Of a stretch of DNA of 64,000 nt, positions 1-11,012 are shown piece by piece. Positions within the stretch are counted from its first letter, which is position 1; each line of letters opens with the position of its first letter. The stretch lies in NCBI GenBank assembly GCA_004835665.1, contig RBKR01000009.1, positions 496,001-560,000 on the forward strand. The letters run 5' to 3'. A program made the position numbers and the translations under genes. A model generated the notes under the pieces. The model was not told the origin of the DNA and did no database searches. It was given only the letters and a program-made list of their open reading frames with translations. The DNA is from Phoma sp. XZ068. Its lineage: Eukaryota; Ascomycota; Dothideomycetes; Pleosporales; Didymellaceae.

Positions 1-408
1 TCAAAGCATACATCAGCTCATGGTCAACCTACACCTAGCTACTATCAACCAGCATCTAGTTACACGCAGCCTGGTTACACTCATATTGAGTACACCGGGC
101 CCACTCACAGCAAGCCTACATCTAAAACCACAAAGCCAAGCACTCTCAACAGGGCACCCACTGGCCATACACCACCAACACACATCGCTTCATACTCACC
201 CCCGTACTCGCCACCCCTCTACCGCACCATCTACGCCACACACACCGTGACACAAACACGTGCACAAATCACCAAGACAGTGACAGTGAGTGGCTGGCAC
301 AACAAGCCGACTACCTCGAGCGTATATCGTACGCTCACGACGGTTACATCGTACTATCCGCCAGCTGAGTCGCATCCCACGTATTACCCGGCAGCCCAGC
401 GTTCGTAG
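1..408 (+). CDS. C-terminal part of a Ser/Thr/Pro/Tyr-rich surface-type protein
   Basis: Frame 1 is open from the left edge to TAG at 406-408, giving the last 135 residues of a protein whose start lies outside the window. The composition is very low in complexity: Ser, Thr, Pro, Tyr and His dominate, with many Thr-Val/Thr-Xaa steps such as THTVTQTRAQITKTVTV and repeated short YSPPYSPP-like blocks. That is the look of an O-glycosylated fungal cell-wall or secreted stalk. No catalytic motif and no hydrophobic GPI tail are visible, so a covalent wall anchor is not supported by what is here. The family cannot be named from this fragment. The call rests on composition and the clean open frame. Confidence 0.6.
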   Translation, partial: SKHTSAHGQPTPSYYQPASSYTQPGYTHIEYTGPTHSKPTSKTTKPSTLNRAPTGHTPPTHIASYSPPYSPPLYRTIYATHTVTQTRAQITKTVTVSGWHNKPTTSSVYRTLTTVTSYYPPAESHPTYYPAAQRS

Positions 409-1306
409 GTGAATAGTTAAATGGTGATACGAAAAGATTTAAAGGTTTAAGGAATTAAAGCGTTAAAGTGGAGTATTGAGGGATAGGGAGAGGGTATCAA
501 GGTCAGTCTTGACCTATGTACGGGGAAGGGAGGAAGGAATAATGTTAAAAAGGAACGAAGAAGGAAGGGAGGATTTTGAGGAATAAGGATGAAGTGTTAT
601 GTTCGTTATACTACATATAAACGGACAGGAGGAAGGAACGAGGAAAGAAACGAAAGAAGGAAAGAAAGAAAGAAAGGAGGACTTGGACTACACACCAGAC
701 TAGACAGCAGGAAAACAATTTACTCCAAAATGATCTTGTGAGGACTTTGCGTGCGAAGTTTATGCATTCGCTGGGATAAGGTTGATACAAACTTGGTCGA
801 CTCTCCAGTAGTAGTGGTTGAAATAGCGAGTGATGTTCGTAAACTATGTGTCGCCGTCGACAATGGTCTAGACCATGCATTGCATGAGCTAGGTGTCGAG
901 TACCTCGCTCGACGCCTCTAGATGCGCGCTCCGCTGTCTGCTCACATGGTATCCATATGCCAAGACGGGATGTGGTCATACTCGTTGTTTCACTTCTCAG
1001 CTCCATAGCTCCCGCATCACACGTGGTCGCTTTCCGCTCGCTTCCATCTTGCCAAAGCTTTTGTAGTTATCCTATCTTATTATGCAATACTGCACTGTCT
1101 ACCAATATAAGCATACCATAACTCTATACGCATGACTAACTCCTCGCTAATGATTCTTATATTACTGTAATAAACACCTTCTCGCTTCGAATGTAAACTT
1201 CAGCCGCTTGCCCTGGACTTCAGCTCCATCGCTTGCCATGCCTCTCTCGCGTCGAGTTGCTCGTGTAATATCGTCTCGCGTCTCCTTTCCCTTTCTCCTC
1301 GCTTCC
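409..1306. other. Intergenic, 3' flanks of two convergent genes, with purine-rich tract
   Basis: No supportable gene. About 470-690 holds a strand-asymmetric purine tract (GGAAGG/GAAAGAAAG units, densest at 625-680), lying in the 3' flank of the upstream gene. The small reading frames here show no family features. Confidence 0.5.
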
Positions 1307-2404
1307 TCATGCGTCAATCATCACGCTCCTGACCCAGTCGCCAAATCCACCCTCTTCGACACTCTTGCTGAATGCGACCCAGAACGCCAGTTTCTCGGAG
1401 ACTGGGCGCGCACAATGCTCGACTAGGGCTTTTACATTAATGCTTCGCAATCCTTGTATGCGCATCAGCTGCTCGGCCCATTCGAGATCCATGCCGCCTA
1501 CACTTCCGCCGCCCCATTGTTGCTTCATGCGCATCATAGTTATATAGTCCTGGGCCGTCGGTGACACGAGGTGGTCCCAGCCGTTGTCGGGACGGCCAGC
1601 TATGACATTGAGGTGTAGATGCTGCAGGAACATGGCCGGTGCGGTTGGGGTGTCCTGGGGCGCCGCCCAGGTAGTATTTGGGTTTGTGGCAGGGATCTGA
1701 GGTGGTAATACGGAAGCGTCTGCTAGGAAGGAACATAGACTCTCCCATTCTGCCCGATCGAATTCCTTGGTGTATGGTAGGGCTTTCTTCGTGATGCTGA
1801 GTCGTTTGATGTGACTCCTCGAGAACGGAGTGAGATCGCTCAGGAAGGGAACGGCTGCCTCGATGGCAGTGTGGAATGCGAAGGTGTACGTTGAATAAAG
1901 AATTTTCGAGGCTTCAGCGTGGATCTGACGATTAATGCTAAGTAACGAAGGTACTGTATGCCGTAGGTGTGCGGTGTATGGGGAAAGGAGGACACGGTAT
2001 GTTGTTGGTGTTGTGGTGGTCAAGAAAGGACCTTTGATGTTCGATGAGTACACATTCGTAAACTGCGCTTGGTAGTGAGGCAACGTACCGGTCCTCACAT
2101 GATATGTGCTTCGGCGTCGCCATGTTCGGCTTGCTTGGGCACCTAGCCAAGGATCGATTGTTCGCACACTCAGGGTGAAAGGGTCGCTGTTTGTGTCTTC
2201 TGAGAAGTAGGTGTGAAAGTCGGGAAGGAGGTTCGCAACGGAAGTATGATGTGTCGTAGTAGGATGCGACGAGGGGAGCAGCATATACTCGTAGATCATT
2301 AAGCGGATTTCCATTGGCAGGCGTAGAAGTGGCGAGGCTGGCAAACCATCCTCTGTTGAACGGCTTGTTGCAGCCATCCTGAATGCGATTTGGGAGGTGT
2401 TCAT
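1307..2404 (-). CDS. F-box/2EXR-like fungal protein
   Basis: The frame from ATG at 2404 encodes 365 residues. Near the N-terminus is LLRLPMEIRLMIYEYML, the LPxEIRxxIYxYLL signature of the F-box-like/2EXR domains that are greatly expanded in filamentous ascomycetes. In F-box families this segment recruits Skp1 for SCF ubiquitin ligases, but for 2EXR proteins the role is unproven. A second family-like segment, SLLSINRQIHAEASKILYSTYTF (read in two parts), is the usual RQxxxEAxxxLY block. The frame is open further up to an ATG at 2614, adding 70 residues, but that part is low in conserved character. I prefer 2404 or the Met at 2377 (MAATSRSTEDG) because the domain then begins near the N-terminus, as is typical. 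No introns are needed. Confidence 0.75.
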   Translation of the reverse strand: MNTSQIAFRMAATSRSTEDGLPASPLLRLPMEIRLMIYEYMLLPSSHPTTTHHTSVANLLPDFHTYFSEDTNSDPFTLSVRTIDPWLGAQASRTWRRRSTYHVRTGTLPHYQAQFTNVYSSNIKGPFLTTTTPTTYRVLLSPYTAHLRHTVPSLLSINRQIHAEASKILYSTYTFAFHTAIEAAVPFLSDLTPFSRSHIKRLSITKKALPYTKEFDRAEWESLCSFLADASVLPPQIPATNPNTTWAAPQDTPTAPAMFLQHLHLNVIAGRPDNGWDHLVSPTAQDYITMMRMKQQWGGGSVGGMDLEWAEQLMRIQGLRSINVKALVEHCARPVSEKLAFWVAFSKSVEEGGFGDWVRSVMIDA

Positions 2405-4379
2405 GTTGTCGCGTAATTGTTCGTTGTGAAGCTCAAATGTGTCGCTGAATGCTTGCGTCCCTTCTTCTCTCCAAAGCACAGTCTTTAAAGTTCTTTCACG
2501 AATGCCCTTACTTCGATCCGGGACATTGGTGTTTTGGGTCTCACTATGCTCACACCAACCAAACGCAGAAAAGCAAGACAACGAGGATACAATACAGTAC
2601 AAAGAGGGTCTCAAGAAATTTTAGGCGAAAGCCAGCCGAGGTGTCCGGCGCGACGCGACTTTTTGTCGCTCGAGCACGGCGACACGACCTGGGAGACCAT
2701 CATGGTACGCTTATCAGCCCGCTGAATCGATATACTCCGATACCATGATGACCCTGATGCATTGCCGATGGCGTCATGCTTTGATAGGTCAAGGGCGCGA
2801 GCAGGTAGTCTTTAATCGGCTTAGCCCTTGCTCTGGGCTGCAGTAGCGCGCAGATGCTCGATTTAAGTGGACATGACGTTTTGGGACATCCTTGGACTCA
2901 ACCTTCGGCGGACACGGAAGGATAGGCGGTGTGGTGAATTCCGTGCAGATGTGTCAGCTGAATGGGATGAGAGCTGAAGTGGCAGGTTGAACGAAGGGGA
3001 CAGCTCCTCGGCAACTAGCCAGTGAAAAGCACGAAAGCCGCCGAAGCCAGCGAATGTGTGTTCACTCTCAGCTGGATTTGCTTTCATAGGCGACGGTATC
3101 ATTCACAAAGCGAGGCCTGCTCGCAATAGTGGTCACTAGCAGCGTCATTGCCTATGAGCAATATTATTGCTGCGCCAGAGTGTTGAGTTCAGTCTTAAGA
3201 ACGCGAACCTCGCGCCGCCGTTGTCACGATGACATGCCGCGCCGCTCGCAGACTATGCGACTTGTCGATCTCGCGATCTTGCAAATCCAACATCCAGATT
3301 TATAGACATGTATCATCTTGACATCTCTTTGACGTTTTGCAGGCATTCGGAGAGAAACTCCGCTAGCTGAAGACTCGTTGACGAAGGTGTGGCGACCGGT
3401 TGTGCCTTGCTCTCAGTAATCTCGAATCAGGACGCATCTCGAAAGCCGAAAGATGTGACCAATGAAAGGTAAGTAACGAGGGAGGAAGCAGATTGCCGTT
3501 TCTCGGCCAGGGTGTACGTACCTGCGTCTCGATGCGAGCGCTGGGATTCGTTAGTACCATCATCCCTGTCAAGAATTTGCATGTCAGTGAAGGACTTGCA
3601 GATGTATAATTGTATGCGTGGAAACGAGATGACCCACGAGAGAATCTGAGCGGAATGGTTTGTACAGGTCGGGTGTGAAGTGAGGAAGTATGGATTCGCT
3701 GGTGTGAGATGAGTGAGGTTGGATGTTGTTGCATAAAAGCACAAAAGGACTAACGTGCAGCTTAAAGCAAGCACGCTCTGGCTCAACATCACAGAGTTGC
3801 ATAAACACATTATATCTGGCGGATGCAAATTTCCCACCCCAATCAATGATATTGATTTGCATGCTTTTGTAAAGCTGCCAGCTTCCTCAACTCCAGAGAG
3901 CCTATACCAGTCCACTCTCTCCTTGCTAGATACCTGTACCAATACTAAACAAAACACTAGAATGAACAAGATTTTTAGAGTTTAACCCTCCCGTCGCTGT
4001 GAACTGATCTTAACGCCCTTTCGCAATCAACGATGCGAGACACCAAAAGTGAGAGGATGCAAGAGGAGAGAACAACTGAAGAGAGGAGAAAAGAGAAACT
4101 TTCATAATACAATGATCAAGGCCTAGCAAAGCGTGCAATATCAAAAGACATGCTTTTCGTGACCGTCATCAATCAGGAGGCTGGTAAGAAAAGGAAGGTC
4201 CCCTCGCCGTATCTGTATCCTCTTCTTTAGTACCGATGGACTTGGTTTCCTCCTCTTACAAGCTCCTCAAGGCTGGCCCTGAGGCAGGCAGCATGGACTT
4301 GCACCTAGATTTTCCAGCTGTCTCCTTCCAGGCGCTCGTTCATCCAACCACTTTCAAGGAATCTGGCGTGGCTTGCCAC
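2405..4379. other. Intergenic, no convincing gene
   Basis: About 2 kb. Several overlapping frames on the minus strand at 3363-3969 overlap each other in different phases and have no recognisable motif or splice-consistent model. I see no repeat or transposon terminus. Confidence 0.45.
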
Positions 4380-7284
4380 CTAGTGCTGGCCGTAGTTTGT
4401 GCCCCAACCGCCACGGCTGTTGTAGCTGCCACCACCGTAGCCGCCGCCAAATCCACCGTAGTTGCCATAGCCACTCTGGTGCTGCTGGTTGCCGCCCTGC
4501 TGGTGACCAAGTCCACCAAGTCCACCGTACTGGCTGTTTCCGCCAAGATGGCTTGGGTAGCCGCCAAAGCCCTGCTGGTGGGACTGTTGCTGGTGCAGAC
4601 CCTGAGCACTTTGGCTAGGGGTACCTTGAGTGGCTGATCCGGGACGGCCCTGCTGGGCTCCTAGGGCGGACTGGCTGGGTCCAGTGGTCTTAGAGTCACC
4701 AAAGCCCTTCAAAGCATCGTCACCGCCCTGCTGGCCGCTTTGCTGCTGGCCGTACGAGCTCTGACCCGTGTATCCCGGTCGGCTGAATGTGTCGGGAAGA
4801 CCACCAAATCCGGTGGAACCAGCGGTGGCGCTGTGGTTTTGACCCATACCGGAAGCTGAGCGGCCGTAGTCGCCAAGACCACCAAAGCCACTTCCACGGT
4901 CGTTGGAAGAGGCACCAAAGCCTCCTACATTAGCCGGGGAAGATGAGTGTTGATCATATGAAGCCTGAGGAGACATTCCGTAGTGGTGGGGCTGTCCATA
5001 CATGCCCTTTCCAAAACTGCCGTAGCCTTGCTGCTGACCGTAACCGCCGAATTGGTTCATGTAGTTTGCATAATAGGGGCTGCCGTAGTATGGGTGGTTG
5101 TACGGGTAGCCGCCGTGCTGGCCCTGCTGCGATTGCTGGCTGTGTCCCTGGTGAGGTTGCTGGGTTTGCGAAGCAGGTCCGGAAGGAAGCTGGCTTCCGA
5201 GAGCAGGGTTGGGAGTGTTGTGTCCGCTGTTTGACGCATCGCCGTATCTGCTTTGTTGACCCTGGGCGAAAGCGTCTTGGGGTCCGGAACCAAAGCCGCT
5301 GCCGGTGCGCTGCTGGGCAGCGCCGGCCTCCTGCTGGCTAGTGGTCTGTTGGCCGTAGTTCTGGTAATATTGCTGGTATGCGTTGCGTTGTTGCTCGGAG
5401 GTGAGGTACTGGGAGGCGTAGTTGTCAGGCGCGGAGGAGAATGCGCCGGGCTGCGAAGGGGCCTGGCTCTGCTGGCCGGGGTATTCGTATTGGTTGGCCG
5501 ACGGGATCTGCTGGCCGAATGGATCGTAAGGTTTCTGAGAAGGCGCCGCAGCGGTGTCGGGCTGCTGGCCGTAGCGACCGAACTGGTTGTAGGGCTGGCT
5601 GGACTGAGAGCCCTGGTTTTGCATCGCCTGCGATGCAAGGGGGTTGGACGGCGACTGCTGCGACAGAGGCTGTTGCTGCTGGGGCACCGGAGGGAGGCCT
5701 GGAGCCTGCTTTGGTGTGGGAAGTGACTGCTCGGGCTGAGACTCCTCGACGTGAGGAGCCTGGCGAGGCGCAGGGGGTAACGAAGCCCTGGGTTGCGCAA
5801 CAGGTGAGTGTTGAGGGGGTTGAGTCCTTGTCTCTGCCTCCTCCCTGTCTTCGTCGACATCCTCCTCACCACCCAGACCCAAGCTGCCGAACTGGACAGC
5901 TGCCCTGTCCACGGCGTGGTTTCCTGGCATGACAACTGCCTCCTGTTGTTCCATAAGCCTCCTCTGGAAGCTAGCGCTGCGGTGTGGTGTTCCTGAAGTT
6001 GCTTTGAGCGCAGTCGTTGCATATCCTCCAACAGCAGGGCGGCTCATAGGTGCCTGGCCCGCTGTGCTCAAGGGGGTAGCTACGCCAACACTTCCAATAT
6101 CCTTCGAGCTGGCGACGGTGCTGAACGCGGTCTCTGTGGGCGGCGGGTGTGACTCGTCGGGCAAGTGCTCAACATTCTCCTTTGTGAGCTCATCCTTTGA
6201 GGGTGTGAGGTCGAGCTCGGCTGCAGGCTCTCCAGCCTTGTCTGGGGTCTTGGTTGCATCATCGGCGATAATCGTCGGCTCGTCGACTTCGTCTGCGACC
6301 GGGGGAATGGGTAGGGTTTCGGCCTGGACAGCTGGTTCCTGTGCGACTGCGGCAGCAGGTGTATCGGCAGCGGCAGGGGCGGGCTCTTTGGGAGGCTCTG
6401 CAGCCTTTGGTGCGGGCTTAGGTGGGGTAGGCTCTGCAGGCTTCGCGAACATGCTCGCCCATGTCTTTTTCGCAGCGGTGACGGGGTGCTTTGCGGCCTC
6501 TTTCGGGTCGTGAAGCACCTCTGATACAGTTCCAGGTACTGCATCTGCCTTCTTCGCAGCCTCGGTGGTGGTCGTGTCTGGCTTTGCGCCCCACGCGCCC
6601 GTGCTGGCTTCGGTCGTCGGCTTCGTGTCCCACGCTCCAGGCTCGGCCGCGGGCGTGTCCCATGCAGCAGACTCGGTCGTCGGCACTGAAGTCGATGCAG
6701 TGCGGGGTCCAGTTGCAGCACCTCCACGTCCGCCGCGGAAGCCACCACGGCCTCGGTCGGTGCCGCGGCCACGACCGCCGCGGCCGCTGTCGAGACCACG
6801 TCGGGGAGCATCGCCGCGTGCGCCGCGGACGGTAGACGACTCTGTAGGGGCAAAGTTCTCCTTTGTTGCTTTGGAGCGCGATCGGTCCTTGGCCTTCTTG
6901 GGGACTTCGCTGAATTGCGAGACGGCGCCTGTGAAGCTGCATGTCAGTCGTGCTCGTGCAAGGGCATCTGCTTGGGGCCACAGGAGGCGTGCGCTTACCC
7001 TCACTGATCCTCTCGATGGTCCGCTCCAGGTCGCCGTCAGCCTCTTCGATGGCGAGCACGAGATCAGCGTCAGACCAGTCCGGGAACAGCTCCTTCAATG
7101 TGGTCAATTGCGACGAGTAGCGCTTCTTGAGCTCGCCCAGCTCGCCCTGCTCTGCCGATGTGTCGATCTTGGACGACGCGCTGTCGCCGTTCGTGGTGCG
7201 CGCTCCCCGGGAGCCATAGCCTCCTCCTCTGCCGCCGCGGGCGGTGGTCCTGCCTCGCGCAGGCCTGCTTGGTGCTTCAGACAT
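4380..7284 (-). CDS. DEF1: RNA polymerase II degradation factor Def1
   Basis: Two exons, 6999-7284 and 4380-6928, with a 70-nt phase-1 intron (GTAAGC...TTCACAG), give 944 residues. The N-terminus is Arg/Gly-rich, followed at about 57-96 by a CUE ubiquitin-binding domain (LKELFPDWSDADLVLAIEEA and helix 3). The middle is an acidic, Pro/Ala/Glu-rich disordered linker with RG-rich patches. The last 450 or so residues are a Gln/Gly/Tyr/Ser-rich prion-like region ending in GGYGGGSYN-type repeats. This order matches Def1, which binds stalled RNA polymerase II and recruits Elongin-Cullin for Rpb1 ubiquitylation; in yeast it is cleaved by the proteasome to enter the nucleus. The repetitive coding region leaves long spurious frames on the plus strand at 4236-6513. 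Confidence 0.9.
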
Positions 7285-7757
7285 GTGGACTGTATGTGTG
7301 GGGGTGAAGCCGCTATGGACTCGGTGTGGTGTGGTGTGTGAGGGCAGTGGAGAGGACGTGCGAGGGCAGGAAATGATGTATTGTTGGAGGTAAAGTCGGC
7401 CCTGCGAGCTCGTTTAGCCACCAGCCCGGCCTTGGCGATCCGACCAATGGCGTCAGAGAGCCCGCCGCTCTGTCGCGTCCACTGCACAAAGACGGCCGCA
7501 GTTGCATGAATCAAGGCAGACGCTGGCGACGTGCAACAGAAGCGGCGCCTGCAAGCACTCGCCCGAGGCGCCCTCTGCTGTGATCGCTCTCCAGTTTCTC
7601 TCCAGGCTGGTTGCCAGCATTGGGTCAGGTCATCACGTGCGGCATCGCCCTCTCCACTGGCCTCACCGTCACACTACCCCAGACTACTACCTTCACCGAT
7701 CCCTCACCGATCACTCACCGGAAGACATACGTCCATTGACAACACCGCACACCGGCC
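7285..7757. promoter_or_regulatory. Divergent promoter region, DEF1 / unnamed fungal gene
   Basis: 473 bp between two divergent start codons. A CCAAT pentamer is present near 7442. Otherwise only pyrimidine-rich leader sequence is seen on the plus-strand side (7650-7757). Confidence 0.4.
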
Positions 7758-9023
7758 ATGCAGCTCACTGCAGGTCAGCGGGCACTGAGTACCCTGGCAA
7801 AGAAGCTCCATCCGCAACTGCCACTCACCCCGCGCGAAAGCCAGCAGCTCCTCAACCTACTCACTACCTCCTTCCGCTCGCATCTCGACCGTGAGCACCC
7901 TCTTCATAGCACAGAGAAGGCCCAGAGCCCGACCATACGCAAGACTGTTGGTCGCAAAGACTATGGTCGTCTCCACGCCAAATCTTCGGCTGCGCTGGCT
8001 TCTCAGCATATTGATGCCGTCCTGACCAACCCTTTGTTCGCCGTGAAGCCCTCTCGACGAGGCTCAGAGTTTGCTGTGTCAGAAATCCTGATCGACCCTA
8101 TGAGCTGGTTTACGAACCAGATTGCTAGGGGAGATGCCACACTGTCCAAAGCCTCCATGTGCCTTAGTATACTCGATCGACGCATCGCAGAACAGACTCC
8201 ACGACTGTACGAAGGCAAACCACCAGGTGTCATTATCGGTGATTGGCTGCGTTCCAGCGGCTTGGACGCGTCGGAGGAGTTTCTCGAGATGTGCATTGCA
8301 AAGCCCAAGACCAAGCAAACTTCCCATACCTTCATCTCCCGCCTTGTGTCCATGCTCATCGCTGATGGCAAAAAACCACTCCTCTGGAAGTGGTTCACGC
8401 ATTCTTGGAATTCAGGTCTGAACCCCTCTAAGACGCTCTTGTTCAGACAGCAGCTGTTGATGCACATGGTCCGCGCTGAAGCCAGCCAAGATCTACGTCG
8501 AGGCTTCATCACATTTAGAAAAGCGTATGACTTGATCGGAAAAAAGGCCGACGGTTCCTACCGACAGTTAAGACCTGCTGGACAGTACCTCATACAAGCT
8601 ATCATGTCGAATCCTACGAACAATATCAGCCCTGACCTGTACGAATCATTTAGACAATCTATCGCGCTCTGGATTCCTCATAGATGGGCACCAGCCGTGA
8701 ACTCGATGATGTGTCTTCATCACCCGACCACGGCATCTGCTGCTAGGGGACTATGGTTCATTCAGGACCCAGCTGGCGCTTCTACGTACGCCAAAGCTGC
8801 ACCAAGTCAACGACGCTTCATCGTCCAGCTCAGCCTTAGTGTTGCACGCCAGCTGCTTAACGAAGAGAAATACGAAGATGCACAGACCGTTATGGCATTT
8901 ACCGAGCAGCACTTCCCTGATCTAGTCTTGTCGAACACTCCTACCAAACAAAAGACCGATGAAAGGGTACGAAGAGACGAAGAGAAGAATCTTGAACTGC
9001 TGGACAGTCTCGTGCCGACTTGA
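7758..9023 (+). CDS. Conserved-looking fungal protein, possibly mitochondrial and helical
   Basis: A single uninterrupted frame of 421 residues from ATG at 7758. The N-terminus (MQLTAGQRALSTLAKKLHP) is basic and amphipathic with no acidic residue for about 25 positions, compatible with a mitochondrial presequence. The rest is mostly helical, with a stretch LVSMLIADGKKPLLWKWFTHSWNSG and a later block ARQLLNEEKYEDAQTVM that resembles a helical-hairpin (PPR/TPR-like) repeat. I do not recognise a named family. A role in mitochondrial RNA or translation is only a guess from the presequence and the hairpin-like texture. The strong coding look, codon use like the neighbours and a good start context support a real gene. 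Confidence 0.8.
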   Translation: MQLTAGQRALSTLAKKLHPQLPLTPRESQQLLNLLTTSFRSHLDREHPLHSTEKAQSPTIRKTVGRKDYGRLHAKSSAALASQHIDAVLTNPLFAVKPSRRGSEFAVSEILIDPMSWFTNQIARGDATLSKASMCLSILDRRIAEQTPRLYEGKPPGVIIGDWLRSSGLDASEEFLEMCIAKPKTKQTSHTFISRLVSMLIADGKKPLLWKWFTHSWNSGLNPSKTLLFRQQLLMHMVRAEASQDLRRGFITFRKAYDLIGKKADGSYRQLRPAGQYLIQAIMSNPTNNISPDLYESFRQSIALWIPHRWAPAVNSMMCLHHPTTASAARGLWFIQDPAGASTYAKAAPSQRRFIVQLSLSVARQLLNEEKYEDAQTVMAFTEQHFPDLVLSNTPTKQKTDERVRRDEEKNLELLDSLVPT

Positions 9024-9538
9024 ACCACCCAGTTACAGACATCATTTCACACAATACCGCTGGGTTCACGCTAAACCCAAAACGCACCGCTCGCAAGATA
9101 CCAGGTCACTGGCCATATCTAAGTTAGCACCCACTCCCGGGAACCAATTCCGTTTGTAAGCCTCATGGGCAGGGCGTATGTTCAGGACAAGATATCTGAG
9201 TGGGACATTTTCGATAGAAAGTGGTCCACATCAACCGTACGATGCTCGTACCACGGATGGCACGAGTGGGCCTTCAGGTGGATAGGAATATCATTCAGGG
9301 CAGGAACAACTTGTACTGGCAGGGTTTGCAAGCTGAAGAACACCGCAACATAGTGACTATCTATCTATAGTCACCGGCCATCGGCAGAACCGAGCAATGC
9401 CTTACTCGTCAAGAAGGGCGCATGCAGGGGAATCTAATCGACTGCCTTTCTCTAAAGCAAGATCCGTTGCATAACTCCTGGAATCTTTCTTGCGCAACTC
9501 GATAGCAACATTTCGCGACTTTTGTAGTCTATCACATT
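9024..9538. other. Intergenic between convergent genes
   Basis: 3' flanks of two convergent genes. No gene, repeat or RNA recognised. Confidence 0.4.
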
Positions 9539-10011
9539 CTATACGCTAAACTCCAACCTATTCCCTGCAAAGTCCCTACATCACGTCAACACACAGCATC
9601 ACAAATAATACCCCCTCAAAACACAACTTACCTCGCAAAGAACCTCGTGGGATACTCGACCCCTTCAGCACCACTATTCTTCTCCCCAGGCCTATCCGCC
9701 TGCTGTGGCGCAGCCTCACCCCCACGCTCAAAATGCTCCCATATTCGTTGCCTCAACCGTACCAGCTCTTCGGCACTGCCAACCCTGAAGCAAGGATGCC
9801 TACTCGACGGCGCCGAGAAGTCTTCGGGCTTACCAAACGCAATGTGCACCTGCTGCCCTGACGACCCAATATCGAACCAGGCCAGCGTATCGCGCTGCAG
9901 CACGGGAACAGCACGGGGTGTAAGTCCGAGCGTGCCGCTGTAGAACTCCTCCGCTAGCTGCAGGGTTTTCGGGGGAACCACGAGGTTGATATGGTGGATG
10001 CCGGTGATCAT
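9539..10011 (-). CDS. VOC/glyoxalase-fold small protein
   Basis: Exon 1 is 9632-10011 and exon 2 is 9539-9575, joined across a 56-nt intron (AG|GTAAGT...TGTAG|G), giving 138 residues. The uninterrupted frame would stop inside the donor site after FFAR. Splicing restores the family's C-terminal strand RDFAGNRLEFSV, which closes the fold, so the short exon is well supported. The start ITGIHHINLVVP, the central AWFDIGSSGQQVHIAF and the end are the beta-alpha-beta-beta-beta module of the vicinal oxygen chelate superfamily (glyoxalase I, bleomycin resistance, dioxygenases). Candidate metal ligands are His6 or His7, His57 and the Glu near the end. The substrate cannot be told from sequence. Confidence 0.85.
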
Positions 10012-11012
10012 CTTGGATAGATTATTTGCTTGGCGTTATGAGTGGTCTGGGTGATGCTTGGGAGGTTGCGTGGTCAGAGTGCGTGCGCGCGGCCTTTGCG
10101 GGGTAGAAGGACAGGTGCGAATGCAGTGGGGCAGCAGCCATCTTGTACGAAGCCCTCTCTCACTCTTCGTCTCAGAGCACGGAAAAGCTCTCTTCCTTGC
10201 GAGAAGACTCATCGTATGTGCAGGTCCGCGCACGTATGTAGTAAGGAATACCGCGCACGACAAAGTGCCGTTTTCCGTAATATTTTAAAGTGGATATCAA
10301 TCCGCAGTCGTGTCCAAAAGTGGAAAGCGACAGCTGTCTATGTCGTGCATCGCCCGAAAACGCCGGGGGTACCCAATCCCACGGTCACACAAGCAGTGTG
10401 TTTTTGGACACTGAGATGGCCGCTTCTAGGCAGTGAGATGGCTCTGTGTTCGACAGCACACGCAACTTTCCAGATGTAGCAATTTGAGACTCGACGCTAT
10501 TTACTCATTGGCGGTGGTGCCTCCGCGGGGCGAGAGTCAGCGCGAAGGTGAAGGGCGGACACGATGATCTATGTGTGCATATTGTCAACCATAATCGATG
10601 GTTTTTGGGGAAGTTGCCAATTCGGGCAGGTTGAGTCATGACAACCTTTGGAGGTGGCGATGCTGCGAGTGGGGTAAGTGGGTGACAAAGTTGCTGCGAT
10701 CGATGGCTCAACAAACCTTCCCAATGTAGTATGTTTGAATAAAAGCAACTTAAAGTTAGTATTAAGTATACACCATATGGAAAGGAGGAAATCACATTGA
10801 GGCAAGATAAAAGGTGATTGAAGTAAGAAATTGCTTTTGATATTTCTTTGCTGTAAAGACTATGATAAAGAAAATTCGTAGATCTAGTATGCAAGCAAAT
10901 CGCTATGCAGGATATCCACCGGATCCATATAAATCATCCCAAACGCCGTTGTAATGCAATCCTCTCATCGAGGTATCATCCTGATCATGCCGTCAAGTGA
11001 ATGTAAGTACAT
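10012..11012. other. Intergenic, no gene seen
   Basis: 5' flank of the VOC gene and 3' flank of the HAD hydrolase. A somewhat A+T-richer block lies at 10720-10960. Small frames lack family features. Confidence 0.4.

Noticed and set aside
625..685. Possible microsatellite or transposon edge (GAAAG/GGAAG)
   Set aside because: Imperfect purine tract without unit periodicity, terminal repeats or target duplication.
3427..3969. 180-codon minus frame with a hydrophobic start
   Set aside because: The start looks signal-like but the rest has no conserved motif, and three overlapping frames compete. Not enough to call a gene.
4236..6513. Several long plus-strand frames
   Set aside because: Antisense to the Gln/Gly repeats and linker of DEF1; low-complexity Ala/Val/Leu translations.
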